From contig JAUXGP010000126.1 of NCBI GenBank assembly GCA_030621995.1, positions 1-5,490 on the forward strand: 5,490 nucleotides of DNA. The letters are read 5' to 3'. The translations under genes and the position numbers were made by a program. Within the stretch, counting starts at the first letter, position 1, and each line of letters begins with the position of its first letter. The DNA comes from Psychrilyobacter sp. (GTDB lineage Bacteria > Fusobacteriota > Fusobacteriia > Fusobacteriales > Fusobacteriaceae). Below are positions 1-5,490 of this stretch, one piece after another. The notes under the pieces were generated by a model. The model was not told the origin of the DNA, ran no database searches, and worked only from the letters and a program-made list of their open reading frames with translations.

Positions 1-61
1 GACCGCTTGGCCTCCGACTTAAAAAGGAGTAAGTGAAGATGAAGTTGTCGAAGAAGATGGA
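1..61 (+). other. 5' edge: interrupted infB linker, with an SD-preceded mini-ORF
   Basis: The infB frame stays open upstream of the GTG at 62 as far as 23 and reads KGVSEDEVVEEDG, an acidic stretch typical of the IF-2 inter-domain linker. It then hits TAA at 20-22. The block lies beside an A5 run (21-25). Removing one A would join it to an open frame reading DRLASDLK from position 1, and adding one A would also open it, so an indel or assembly edge is plausible. Separately, AAGGAG at 24-29 stands 9 bases before ATG at 39, which opens an 8-codon ORF (MKLSKKME, 39-65) whose TGA overlaps the GTG at 62. The first 20 bases are 65% GC, unlike the rest of the window. Whether this is a broken linker, a contig end or a real coupled start cannot be decided here. 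Confidence 0.4.
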
Positions 62-1834
62 GTGAAACTAATAAAAATCAGAGGTGAGATTACATTGGGT
101 AACTTCGCTGAGAAATTAGGAGTAAACGCTTCTGAACTTATCAAAAAGTTATTCTTAAAGGGACAAATGTTAACTATCAACAGTGTTATAGATATGGAGT
201 TAGCTGAAGAATTAGCTGATGACTATGACGCTATGGTGGAGCAGGAAGAGGTTGAAGAGATGGCATTTGGAGATAAATTTAACCTGGAGGTAGTGGATAA
301 AGAATCTGATCTTATAAACAGAGCTCCAATTATCACTATCATGGGACATGTTGACCACGGTAAAACTTCATTACTGGATGCTATCAGAGAAGCTAATGTA
401 GCAGATGGAGAAGCTGGTGGAATTACTCAAAAGATTGGTGCTTATCAAGTAATAAAAGATGGAAAGAAGATATCTTTCGTAGATACTCCGGGACATGAGG
501 CGTTTACAGAGATGAGAGCAAGGGGAGCACAAGTTACTGACATAGCAATATTAGTAGTAGCAGCAGATGACGGTGTAATGCCGCAGACTGTAGAAGCTAT
601 AGCTCATGCGAAATCAGCTAATGTACCTATCATAATTGCAGTAAACAAGATAGATAAAGAGGGAGCAGATCCAGCTAGAGTTAAAAATGAATTGATGGAA
701 CATGGATTAGTGCCGGTTGAGTGGGGTGGAGATGTAGAATTCATCGAAATTTCTGCTAAATTCAGACAAAATTTAGAGGGAATCCTAGATACTATCTTAA
801 TCACGGCAGAGATGTTAGAATTAAAAGGAAATCCAAAGAAAAGAGCAAAAGGTGTAGTTATGGAATCTAGATTAGATCCAAAAGTAGGACCAATTGCCGA
901 TATTTTAGTACAAGAGGGAACTCTTAAAATTGGAGATATCATCGTAGCTGGAGAATCTTATGGTAAAGTAAGAGCATTGCTTAATGACAAAAGTGAAAAA
1001 ATAAATAAAGTTACACTATCTCAACCTGCTGAAGTTATTGGATTCGATACAGTTCCAGAAGCTGGAGATGTAATGTATGTAGTTCAAAATGAGCAGCATG
1101 CCAGAAGAATCGTAGAAGAAGTAGAAAAAGATAGAAAATTAAATAACCAAAATAAGAAAAAACATATCTCTTTAGAAGTTTTATCTCAGCATATGGACGA
1201 TATTAACTTAAAGGAATTGAATCTTATAATGAGAGCTGATTCAAAAGGTTCTGTACAAGCTCTGAAGGAATCATTAAATAAATTATCTACATCAGAAGTA
1301 GCAGTAAATATTATCCAGGCTACATCTGGAGCAATATCTGAAAGTGATATTAGACTGGCAGAAGCATCAAATGCAATCATCCTTGGGTTTAACGTAAGAC
1401 CAACTACAAAAGCCATGAGGGATGCAGACAAAGCCGGTGTAGAGATCAGAACGTCTAGTATCATCTACCAAATTGTAGAAGATATAGAACAAGCTTTATC
1501 AGGAATGTTAGATCCTGAATATAAAGAGGTTTACTTAGGAAGAATTGAGATTAAAAAAGTATTTAAAGTATCTAAGATTGGAAATATAGCTGGTTGTTAT
1601 GTAGAAGATGGAAAGATCTATGCTGATTCAAAAATCAGAATTCTTAGAAATGGTGTAATGGTATATGATGGGGAATTAGCTTCATTAAAGAGATATCAAG
1701 ATGATGCTAAAGAAGTTATAGTAGGTCAAGAATGTGGATTAAATATCAAGAACTTTAATGATATTAAAGAGGGAGATACTGTAGAAGCATACAAAATCGA
1801 CGAAATCAAAAGAACACTAAAAGATGTGAAATAA
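62..1834 (+). CDS. infB: Translation initiation factor IF-2, N-terminally incomplete (590 aa visible)
   Basis: IF-2 is the cytoplasmic GTPase that brings fMet-tRNA to the 30S subunit and promotes 50S joining. An IF2_N-type helical domain covers about residues 4-56 ([18 protein letters not shown] onward). The G domain follows with all signatures: G1 GHVDHGKT 95-102, G2 GGIT 119-122, G3 DTPGH 141-145, G4 NKID 195-198, G5 SAK 231-233. After it come the domain II beta barrel (about 260-345), the IF-2 domain III region (about 380-470) and the C-terminal barrel with GCYVEDGKI (511-519), where IF-2 contacts fMet-tRNA. Family members usually have 700-900 residues, so the first IF2_N copy and the charged linker are missing. 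The GTG at 62 is only the first start codon after an upstream stop and has a weak SD; it may be an internal start like that of the shorter E. coli IF-2 isoforms, or simply a codon inside a longer gene. First gene of the infB-rbfA-recJ operon. Identity is certain; the start is not. Confidence 0.95.
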   Translation: MKLIKIRGEITLGNFAEKLGVNASELIKKLFLKGQMLTINSVIDMELAEELADDYDAMVEQEEVEEMAFGDKFNLEVVDKESDLINRAPIITIMGHVDHGKTSLLDAIREANVADGEAGGITQKIGAYQVIKDGKKISFVDTPGHEAFTEMRARGAQVTDIAILVVAADDGVMPQTVEAIAHAKSANVPIIIAVNKIDKEGADPARVKNELMEHGLVPVEWGGDVEFIEISAKFRQNLEGILDTILITAEMLELKGNPKKRAKGVVMESRLDPKVGPIADILVQEGTLKIGDIIVAGESYGKVRALLNDKSEKINKVTLSQPAEVIGFDTVPEAGDVMYVVQNEQHARRIVEEVEKDRKLNNQNKKKHISLEVLSQHMDDINLKELNLIMRADSKGSVQALKESLNKLSTSEVAVNIIQATSGAISESDIRLAEASNAIILGFNVRPTTKAMRDADKAGVEIRTSSIIYQIVEDIEQALSGMLDPEYKEVYLGRIEIKKVFKVSKIGNIAGCYVEDGKIYADSKIRILRNGVMVYDGELASLKRYQDDAKEVIVGQECGLNIKNFNDIKEGDTVEAYKIDEIKRTLKDVK

Positions 1835-1836
1835 TT

Positions 1837-2190
1837 ATGAGAAAACAAAGACTATTAGGAATAGAAAAACAAATGACAAGAATAATCTCCAATGCACTAT
1901 TTATGGAAGTAAAAAATCCAAAGATTCAAGGGATGGTATCAATAACTAAGATAGAGGTAACTCAGGATCTTAGATATGCAGATGCATATTTTAGTGTATT
2001 GTCAGTAGGAGACAATAAAGTAGATGAACTTATGGTATTGGAAGGATTAAATGAGATCAGAAAATACTTAAGAAAAAGAGTTGCTGAAGAAACTAACCTT
2101 AGATATGTACCTGAAATCAGAGTGTTTTTAGATGATACAGTGGCTAGAGCGATAAAAATATCTAACTTAATTGATAAAGTTAACAATTAG
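1837..2190 (+). CDS. rbfA: Ribosome-binding factor A (117 aa)
   Basis: RbfA is a small single-domain KH-fold protein that binds the 30S subunit near helix 1 of 16S rRNA and helps late maturation; loss typically causes cold sensitivity. The protein has the usual length and shows the family pattern: a basic N-terminal helix (RKQRLLGIEKQMTRIISNAL), NPKIQGMVSITKIEVTQDLRYADAYFSV at residues 27-54, a helix with GLNEIRKYLRKRVAEE (70-85), and the hallmark LRYVPEIRVFLDD (88-100) near the C terminus. It begins 2 bases after the infB stop (TAA, TT, ATG). No convincing Shine-Dalgarno lies upstream (AAAAGATGTGAAATAATT), so translation is probably coupled to infB termination. The infB-rbfA pairing is one of the most conserved in bacteria and supports the call. 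Confidence 0.96.
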   Translation: MRKQRLLGIEKQMTRIISNALFMEVKNPKIQGMVSITKIEVTQDLRYADAYFSVLSVGDNKVDELMVLEGLNEIRKYLRKRVAEETNLRYVPEIRVFLDDTVARAIKISNLIDKVNN

Positions 2191-2194
2191 GAGG
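2188..2194 (+). promoter_or_regulatory. recJ ribosome binding site
   Basis: TAGGAGG overlaps the rbfA TAG stop and lies 7 bases before the ATG at 2202. A second ATG at 2197 is too close to the SD and opens a frame that ends after 14 codons, so 2202 is the recJ start. Confidence 0.85.
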
Positions 2195-2201
2195 ATATGG
2201 T

Positions 2202-3899
2202 ATGTATTGGGAATATAATACATATGATGAGTCCCAGGTGAAAGACAAAGTTGAGAAACATAATTTATCCACAGAAGTGGTAAAACTCCTCCTATCACGG
2301 GGAATTGATTCCGATGACGATATCCAGAAATTTTTAAATGCAGGTGTAGAAGATCTAGAAGATCCATTTGATTTTGAGAGGATGGAGGAGGCCGTAGAAA
2401 AGATAATCTGGGCTAAAGACAGCAAAAGCAAAGTGTTCATCTATGGTGACTATGACGTAGATGGTATCACAGCCTCTGTTTATCTGACTATTGTCTTTAA
2501 TCTCATCGGGATAGAAACCTCATATTATATTCCAAATCGTATGGATGAAGGGTATGGTCTGAATAGGCAGGCAATAGATTATGTCAATGAAAGAAGTGGA
2601 AAGGTAATTATAACGGTAGATACAGGAATTAATTCAATAGAAGATTTTAAATATGCAAGATCTCTGGGTATTGATGTTATAATAACCGATCATCATAAAA
2701 TAATAAAAGATAAAAAAGAAAAACTTTTAGTAATTAACCCTAAATTGAGTAAAAATTACAGATTTAAATATCTATCTGGTGCTGGAGTAGCTTTTAAAGT
2801 AGCTTGTGCTGTATATAAAAAATTAGGTGCAGATCCAAAATACCTGTATGAACATCTGGATATAGTGATGATAGGAACTATAGCAGATGTCATGCCTTTA
2901 ACCGATGAAAATAGAGTTATAGTAAAAAATGGACTGATAGCTCTAAAAGATACTAAAATAAAGGGACTCAGGTCCCTTCTCAGGTATCTAAAGTTGTCGC
3001 CTAAGGATATCAGTACAACAGATATCAGCTTTTTTGTATCACCATTATTAAATGCCTTGGGAAGGATTGGGAAATCAAGAACAGGGGCAGATTTCTTCTT
3101 AGAAGGAAACGACAGTGAACTTTATTCTATTATAGAGGACATGAAGAAGTCCAATAACAAAAGACGTATTTTGGAAAGAAAAATTTTTAATGAGATCAAT
3201 GATGAGGTGGAAAAAATAGAGGATAAAAATAGTTTGAAATATCTATTTTTAAAATCACATGATTGGCACCCTGGTGTTATCGGAGTAGTAGCCAGCAGAC
3301 TTTCGGTCAGGTACAATATTCCGGTTATCCTTATCTCATTGCAAAATAATTTAGGGAAGGCATCTTGTCGAAGTGTAGCAGGGATAAATATATTTAATAT
3401 ATTAAATAATATATCTGATACCTTGGTTAGATTTGGAGGACATGATTTAGCTGCTGGATTTATAGTAGCTAAAGATTGTCTGGAAGTAGTCGAAAAAGCT
3501 ATTGCCAAAGGCATTGGGGAATCCACAAAAAAATATAAGAGAGACATCATAAAGATAGACTATAACTATCCATTGGAGATGGTAGATGATAACTTTATAG
3601 GTGAGCTTGCTAAGATGGCCCCCTTTGGATCGGCCAATCCCCATCCATTGTTTGTAGATAAAGATCTCAAATTTATCAGGGTTAAAAAATTTGGAGTGGA
3701 AGATAAACATTTTAAAACTTTTTTAGAAAAAAATGGGAAACTCTATTCAGCTGTGGGATTCAATCTGGCCCATAAGATAGATGAGGATAATTATATGGAT
3801 AAAACCTTTGAAATAGCATACTACCCAGAAAAAATATGTTATAACAACAATAAAATTATCCAGATTAAGATAAAAGACATAAAAATAATTAATAATTAG
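2202..3899 (+). CDS. recJ: Single-stranded-DNA-specific 5'-3' exonuclease RecJ (565 aa)
   Basis: RecJ degrades single-stranded DNA 5' to 3' with Mn/Mg ions in RecF-pathway recombination, base excision and mismatch repair. The DHH core carries its metal ligands: YGDYDVDG at 81-88, TVDTG at 138-142, ITDHH at 161-165 and IGTIADV at 224-230. Conserved NALGR (284-288) follows. The DHHA1 domain shows WHPGVIGVVASRL (355-367) and the glycine-rich FGGHDLAAG (411-419). An OB-type DNA-binding domain ends the protein, with APFGSANPHPLF (473-484). The length is close to E. coli RecJ (577 aa), without the extra C-terminal domain of the Bacillus type (about 780 aa). No key residue is missing, so the enzyme should be active. 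It follows rbfA by 11 bases with its own good RBS and closes the operon with tandem in-frame stops (TAG TAG). Full-length RecJ, rather than the shorter DHH protein NrnA, sits after rbfA; motif content and length favour RecJ clearly. Confidence 0.95.
   Translation: MYWEYNTYDESQVKDKVEKHNLSTEVVKLLLSRGIDSDDDIQKFLNAGVEDLEDPFDFERMEEAVEKIIWAKDSKSKVFIYGDYDVDGITASVYLTIVFNLIGIETSYYIPNRMDEGYGLNRQAIDYVNERSGKVIITVDTGINSIEDFKYARSLGIDVIITDHHKIIKDKKEKLLVINPKLSKNYRFKYLSGAGVAFKVACAVYKKLGADPKYLYEHLDIVMIGTIADVMPLTDENRVIVKNGLIALKDTKIKGLRSLLRYLKLSPKDISTTDISFFVSPLLNALGRIGKSRTGADFFLEGNDSELYSIIEDMKKSNNKRRILERKIFNEINDEVEKIEDKNSLKYLFLKSHDWHPGVIGVVASRLSVRYNIPVILISLQNNLGKASCRSVAGINIFNILNNISDTLVRFGGHDLAAGFIVAKDCLEVVEKAIAKGIGESTKKYKRDIIKIDYNYPLEMVDDNFIGELAKMAPFGSANPHPLFVDKDLKFIRVKKFGVEDKHFKTFLEKNGKLYSAVGFNLAHKIDEDNYMDKTFEIAYYPEKICYNNNKIIQIKIKDIKIINN
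2961..2978 (+). repeat. Intragenic hairpin inside recJ
   Basis: AAGGGAC (2961-2967) and GTCCCTT (2972-2978) form a perfect 7-bp stem with a 4-base TCAG loop. It encodes KGLRSL in RecJ, downstream of the ADV motif. No T-tract follows, so it is not a terminator. It may only be a by-product of codon choice. Confidence 0.45.
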
Positions 3900-3911
3900 T
3901 AGAGGTAATTC

Positions 3912-3968
3912 ATGGATTGCCCGTACGAAGTAATAAGTGCTTTAGAGCATATATATAAATATATATAA
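3912..3968 (+). CDS. Possible 18-codon leader or small ORF between recJ and tig
   Basis: The ATG at 3912 opens MDCPYEVISALEHIYKYI and ends at a TAA (3966-3968) within the tig -10 hexamer. AGAGG at 3901-3905 lies 6 bases upstream, a reasonable ribosome binding site directly after the recJ stop codons. The peptide includes a short amphipathic stretch but no recognisable motif, no run of one amino acid that would suggest attenuation, and no signal peptide. The second half lies in the AT-rich promoter region, so part of its composition is imposed by that sequence. It could be a genuine micro-ORF translated from recJ read-through mRNA, a relic, or chance. Frames this short are common by accident, so the call rests mainly on RBS spacing. 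Confidence 0.22.
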   Translation: MDCPYEVISALEHIYKYI

Positions 3969-3969
3969 T
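3941..3969 (+). promoter_or_regulatory. Candidate sigma-70 promoter for tig
   Basis: A perfect -10 hexamer TATAAT (3964-3969) is preceded at 17 bases by TTTAGA (3941-3946), a 4 of 6 match to TTGACA. The spacer is an A/T-alternating stretch. Transcription would start near 3975-3977, giving a leader of under 20 bases that begins at or just before the tig RBS. The 94-base gap and the break from the tight infB-rbfA-recJ packing agree with an independent tig promoter. Confidence 0.55.
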
Positions 3970-3976
3970 CATATAC

Positions 3977-3983
3977 AAGGAGG
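3977..3983 (+). promoter_or_regulatory. tig ribosome binding site
   Basis: AAGGAGG, nearly the full anti-SD complement, ends 10 bases before the ATG at 3994. It is the strongest RBS in the window and fits an abundant protein. Confidence 0.85.
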
Positions 3984-3993
3984 AACAAAGAAC

Positions 3994-5283
3994 ATGAATT
4001 ATGAAGTAAAAAAATTAGATGACTCAGTAGTTGAAATCACATTAAAGGTAGAGGGTACAGAAGTATCTGCTGCGAAGAAAGATGCAGTAAAAAAAATAGC
4101 TAAGGATGCTGAAATTCCAGGATTCAGAAAAGGACATGCACCAGCATCAGCTATAGAATCTCATTATGAAGGTGTAATCAAAGAAGAGATCACTGACGCT
4201 ATCTTAAAAGGACACTATGAAGCTATCTTAAAAGATGGACAAATTAATCCTGTAGATTACATAAAGACAACTAAAGTGGAATTAGACGGAGAGAAATTTG
4301 CTGTTACATTTATGGTAGATGTATTCCCTGAGATCAAATTAGGAGAATATAAAGGTTTAGAAGCTACAAAGGAAGCATTCGAAATGAATGACGAAATTGT
4401 AAACAAAGAGATCGAAATGATGGTATCAGCTAAGTCTAACTTAGAAGATGCTGCTGAAGGTCATAAAGCTGAAACGGGAGACACTGTAGATCTTGCATTT
4501 GAAGGATTTGTTGATGGTGCAGCTTTCGAAGGCGGGAAGTCTGAATCACACATGTTAAAATTAGGAACGAAATCTTTCATAGATACATTTGAAGAGCAAT
4601 TAGTAGGATATGAAAAAGATCAAGAGGGAGAAATAGTAGTAACTTTCCCAACTGAATACAATGCAGAAAATTTAGCTGGAAAGGAAGCTACTTTCAAAGT
4701 TAAAATAAACGCAATAAAAGTAGCTGTTACACCTGAATTAAATGATGAATTCGCAAAGGAAGCAGGATTTGAATCTGTAGAAGATTTAAAAACTAAGAAA
4801 ACTGAAGAGATCAAAAATAGAGAAGAAGCTAGAGTAGAGGGAGAGTACAGACAAACTTTATTAAACCAAGTTTTAGCTAACACTGAAATGACTTTACCTT
4901 TATCTATGGTAGCTAGAGAGATCAAAGGAAGAATTTCTGAGATGGAAAACCAATTAAAATCTCAAGGAATGAACTTAGAGATGTACTTACAAATGTCAGG
5001 ATCTACAATGGAGCAATTAAATGAGCAAGTTAGACCTATGGCAATTGAAAAGATCAAATTAGACCTTATCTTAGATGAGATCGCAAAAATCGAAAAAATC
5101 GAATTAACTGATGAAGAATTGGAAACTAAATTAGTTGACGTTGCTTCTATGTACAAGATGGATGCAGACAAATTAAAAGAGGAGTTAACTAAGGCAAACA
5201 ACTTAGAGAACTTCACAACTAACTTAAGAGTAGATGCTACTATGCAAAAAACTGTTGAGTTCATTCAAGCACAAGCTAAGTAA
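3994..5283 (+). CDS. tig: Trigger factor, ribosome-associated chaperone/prolyl isomerase (429 aa)
   Basis: Trigger factor docks on ribosomal protein L23 at the exit tunnel and shields nascent chains; its middle domain isomerises peptidyl-prolyl bonds. All three domains are present. The N-terminal ribosome-binding domain (about 1-115) holds the signature GFRKGHAP at 43-50. The FKBP-type domain (about 158-242) begins at GDTVDLAFEGFVDG and includes the conserved FIDTFEEQLVGYEKDQEGEI stretch and a V-TFP-EY motif. The long helical SurA-like C-terminal domain (about 245-429) forms the chaperone cradle and is rich in E, K, M and L. The length is normal (E. coli 432). The start is fixed by the strong RBS. 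In many bacteria tig is followed by clpP/clpX; here the next gene is outside the window. A candidate promoter lies just upstream, so it is probably transcribed separately from recJ. Confidence 0.97.
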   Translation: MNYEVKKLDDSVVEITLKVEGTEVSAAKKDAVKKIAKDAEIPGFRKGHAPASAIESHYEGVIKEEITDAILKGHYEAILKDGQINPVDYIKTTKVELDGEKFAVTFMVDVFPEIKLGEYKGLEATKEAFEMNDEIVNKEIEMMVSAKSNLEDAAEGHKAETGDTVDLAFEGFVDGAAFEGGKSESHMLKLGTKSFIDTFEEQLVGYEKDQEGEIVVTFPTEYNAENLAGKEATFKVKINAIKVAVTPELNDEFAKEAGFESVEDLKTKKTEEIKNREEARVEGEYRQTLLNQVLANTEMTLPLSMVAREIKGRISEMENQLKSQGMNLEMYLQMSGSTMEQLNEQVRPMAIEKIKLDLILDEIAKIEKIELTDEELETKLVDVASMYKMDADKLKEELTKANNLENFTTNLRVDATMQKTVEFIQAQAK

Positions 5284-5289
5284 TTATAA

Positions 5290-5395
5290 CCCTCTCCGGT
5301 CCTGTGATGGACACCCTCCCATGGCGATGAGTATTAAAAATAACTTTACAAGTGAAAGTTGTTTTTAAATATCGATAGGGCGAGGGAAGGTAGAG
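5290..5395 (+). ncRNA. Candidate structured RNA: three-way junction after tig (possible cis-regulatory element)
   Basis: By eye the + strand folds as follows. P1 pairs CTCT (5292-5295) with AGAG (5392-5395) and CC (5296-5297) with GG (5389-5390), with one bulged T. P2 pairs GTCC (5299-5302) with GGAC (5309-5312) around a TGTGAT loop. P3 pairs CCCT (5314-5317) with AGGG (5383-5386), CCC (5318-5320) with GGG (5378-5380) and CGAT (5325-5328) with ATCG in 5371-5374 (read antiparallel, C-G, G-C, A-T, T-A), capped by the AT-rich hairpin 5334-5368. Junction linkers are only G, A and AA, which is tidy for chance. Local base composition is much richer in GC than the flanks. I do not recognise the family. 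It could instead be an ordinary tig 3' UTR with terminator hairpins. Confidence 0.4.
5334..5368 (+). terminator. AT-rich hairpin, possible bidirectional tig terminator
   Basis: A 14-bp stem pairs TTAAAAATAACTTT (5334-5347) with AAAGTTGTTTTTAA (5355-5368), with one T-G wobble and a 7-base loop ACAAGTG. An A-tract on the 5' arm and a T5 run on the 3' arm give it the look of an intrinsic terminator usable from either strand. It has a single G-C pair, so it would be weak. It also forms the tip of the larger P3 stem described for 5290-5395; the two readings are compatible in structure but imply different functions. Confidence 0.45.
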
Positions 5396-5464
5396 ATTAA
5401 CTTTTGGGACAAATTTTATTTGTCCCTTAAGCTATATATATATACAGACCCTCTTCCTTTTTTT
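5387..5464 (+). terminator. Possible alternative terminator competing with the P1 stem
   Basis: AAGGTAGAG (5387-5395) can pair with CTCTTCCTT (5451-5459) with a single T-T mismatch at 5391/5455. The 3' arm merges into a run of seven Ts (5458-5464). The stem encloses about 55 bases that contain the stable 5406-5426 hairpin. The same GGTAGAG strand closes P1 of the upstream three-way junction, so the two pairings exclude each other. The large enclosed loop is a weakness of this model as a terminator. Confidence 0.3.
5401..5431 (+). repeat. Perfect 9-bp inverted repeat (hairpin or operator)
   Basis: GGGACAAAT (5406-5414) and ATTTGTCCC (5418-5426) are exact complements around a TTT centre; after a 2x2 T-T mismatch, CTT/AAG (5401-5403, 5429-5431) adds three more pairs. 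As RNA this is the most stable local hairpin in the gap, yet only TTAAGC follows, so it is a poor intrinsic terminator on either strand. As DNA it is a symmetric site of operator size. A weak promoter (TTTGTC at 5419-5424, 16 bases, TATACA at 5441-5446) overlaps its right arm, which would allow repression. No known operator consensus was recognised. Confidence 0.6.
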
Positions 5465-5480
5465 CTTCCCCGTAGGGAGA
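5465..5480 (+). promoter_or_regulatory. SD-like GGGAG in a small hairpin at the window end
   Basis: TCCC (5467-5470) pairs with GGGA (5475-5478) around a CGTA loop. The 3' arm belongs to GGGAGA, which would lie 11 bases before a start codon at position 5491, just outside the window. If a gene starts there, its ribosome binding site is locally masked. No start codon is visible, so this remains a guess about an unseen gene, for which clpP would be a usual neighbour of tig. Confidence 0.25.
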
Positions 5481-5490
5481 CAATAAGTAA

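Noticed and set aside
1..20. GC-rich first 20 bases as phage or adapter contamination (loosely like the start of phiX174 gene D)
   Set aside because: The resemblance is from memory, includes a gap and mismatches, and is too short to support; kept only as an edge anomaly.
3391..3408. 18-base perfect palindrome TATTTAATATATTAAATA within recJ
   Set aside because: It is pure A/T, encodes an ordinary Asn/Ile/Leu-rich stretch, and such palindromes arise easily in AT-rich coding sequence.
604..5264. Minus-strand open frames of 66-142 codons lying opposite infB, rbfA, recJ and tig
   Set aside because: They mirror strong + strand genes, are rich in Ser/Leu/Ile as expected for antisense frames, and none shows a domain or convincing RBS.
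5321..5331. Fluoride riboswitch resemblance (GGCGATGAG)
   Set aside because: The conserved GGCGATGG-N-GTTCGCC pseudoknot partner is absent; only the first few bases match.
5321..5377. Hammerhead-ribozyme-like core (CGATGAG before the AT-rich stem and CGATA after it)
   Set aside because: The hammerhead core needs CUGAUGA and GAAA; here the first has GCGATGA and the second CGATA, and no cleavage-site context fits.
5371..5395. TPP riboswitch 3' part resemblance (AGGGCGAGGGAAG)
   Set aside because: No CTGAGA or GGGGTGCCC-like 5' elements are present upstream, and the junction geometry differs.
5284..5490. CRISPR array or mobile element in the terminal non-coding region
   Set aside because: Repeats here are single inverted repeats or a short 9-10 base direct repeat; there is no regular spacing, transposase or target duplication.

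Overview
The window is a stretch of low-GC bacterial chromosome holding four housekeeping genes, all on the + strand: infB (translation initiation factor IF-2, missing its N-terminal part), rbfA (30S maturation factor), recJ (single-strand 5'-3' exonuclease) and tig (trigger factor chaperone). About 200 bases of unusually structured, gene-free DNA follow. The A/T-rich third positions, strong AGGAGG-type ribosome binding sites, the short (565 aa) RecJ and the feel of the proteins suggest a member of Fusobacteriota (Ilyobacter/Propionigenium/Psychrilyobacter type). That assignment is from memory of the families and was not tested by a search.

Layout. Positions 1-61 are the 5' edge. The infB frame is open back to position 23, then meets a TAA at 20-22 next to an A5 run; a 1-base indel there would reopen the frame into the linker that normally precedes this part of IF-2. 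infB (62-1834), rbfA (1837-2190) and recJ (2202-3899) are packed with 2-base and 11-base gaps and read as one operon. A 94-base gap (3900-3993) follows. It holds a candidate 18-codon ORF, a good TATAAT promoter and the strong RBS of tig (3994-5283).

Positions 5284-5490 carry no gene. Read as RNA, 5292-5395 folds by eye into a compact three-way junction. The strand that closes its basal stem (GGTAGAG) can instead pair with CTCTTCC at 5451-5457, which runs directly into seven Ts. Between the two lies a perfect 9-bp hairpin (5406-5426). The window ends with an SD-like GGGAG inside a small hairpin. This resembles a cis-regulatory switch in front of a gene starting just beyond the window, and it is the most interesting item here. 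It does not match any riboswitch class I can recall, and a plain tig 3' UTR with terminator hairpins is the simpler alternative.

How the genes fit together: IF-2 places initiator tRNA on the 30S subunit, RbfA matures that subunit, and trigger factor receives the nascent chain at the 50S exit tunnel. RecJ is the DNA-repair member of an otherwise translational operon.
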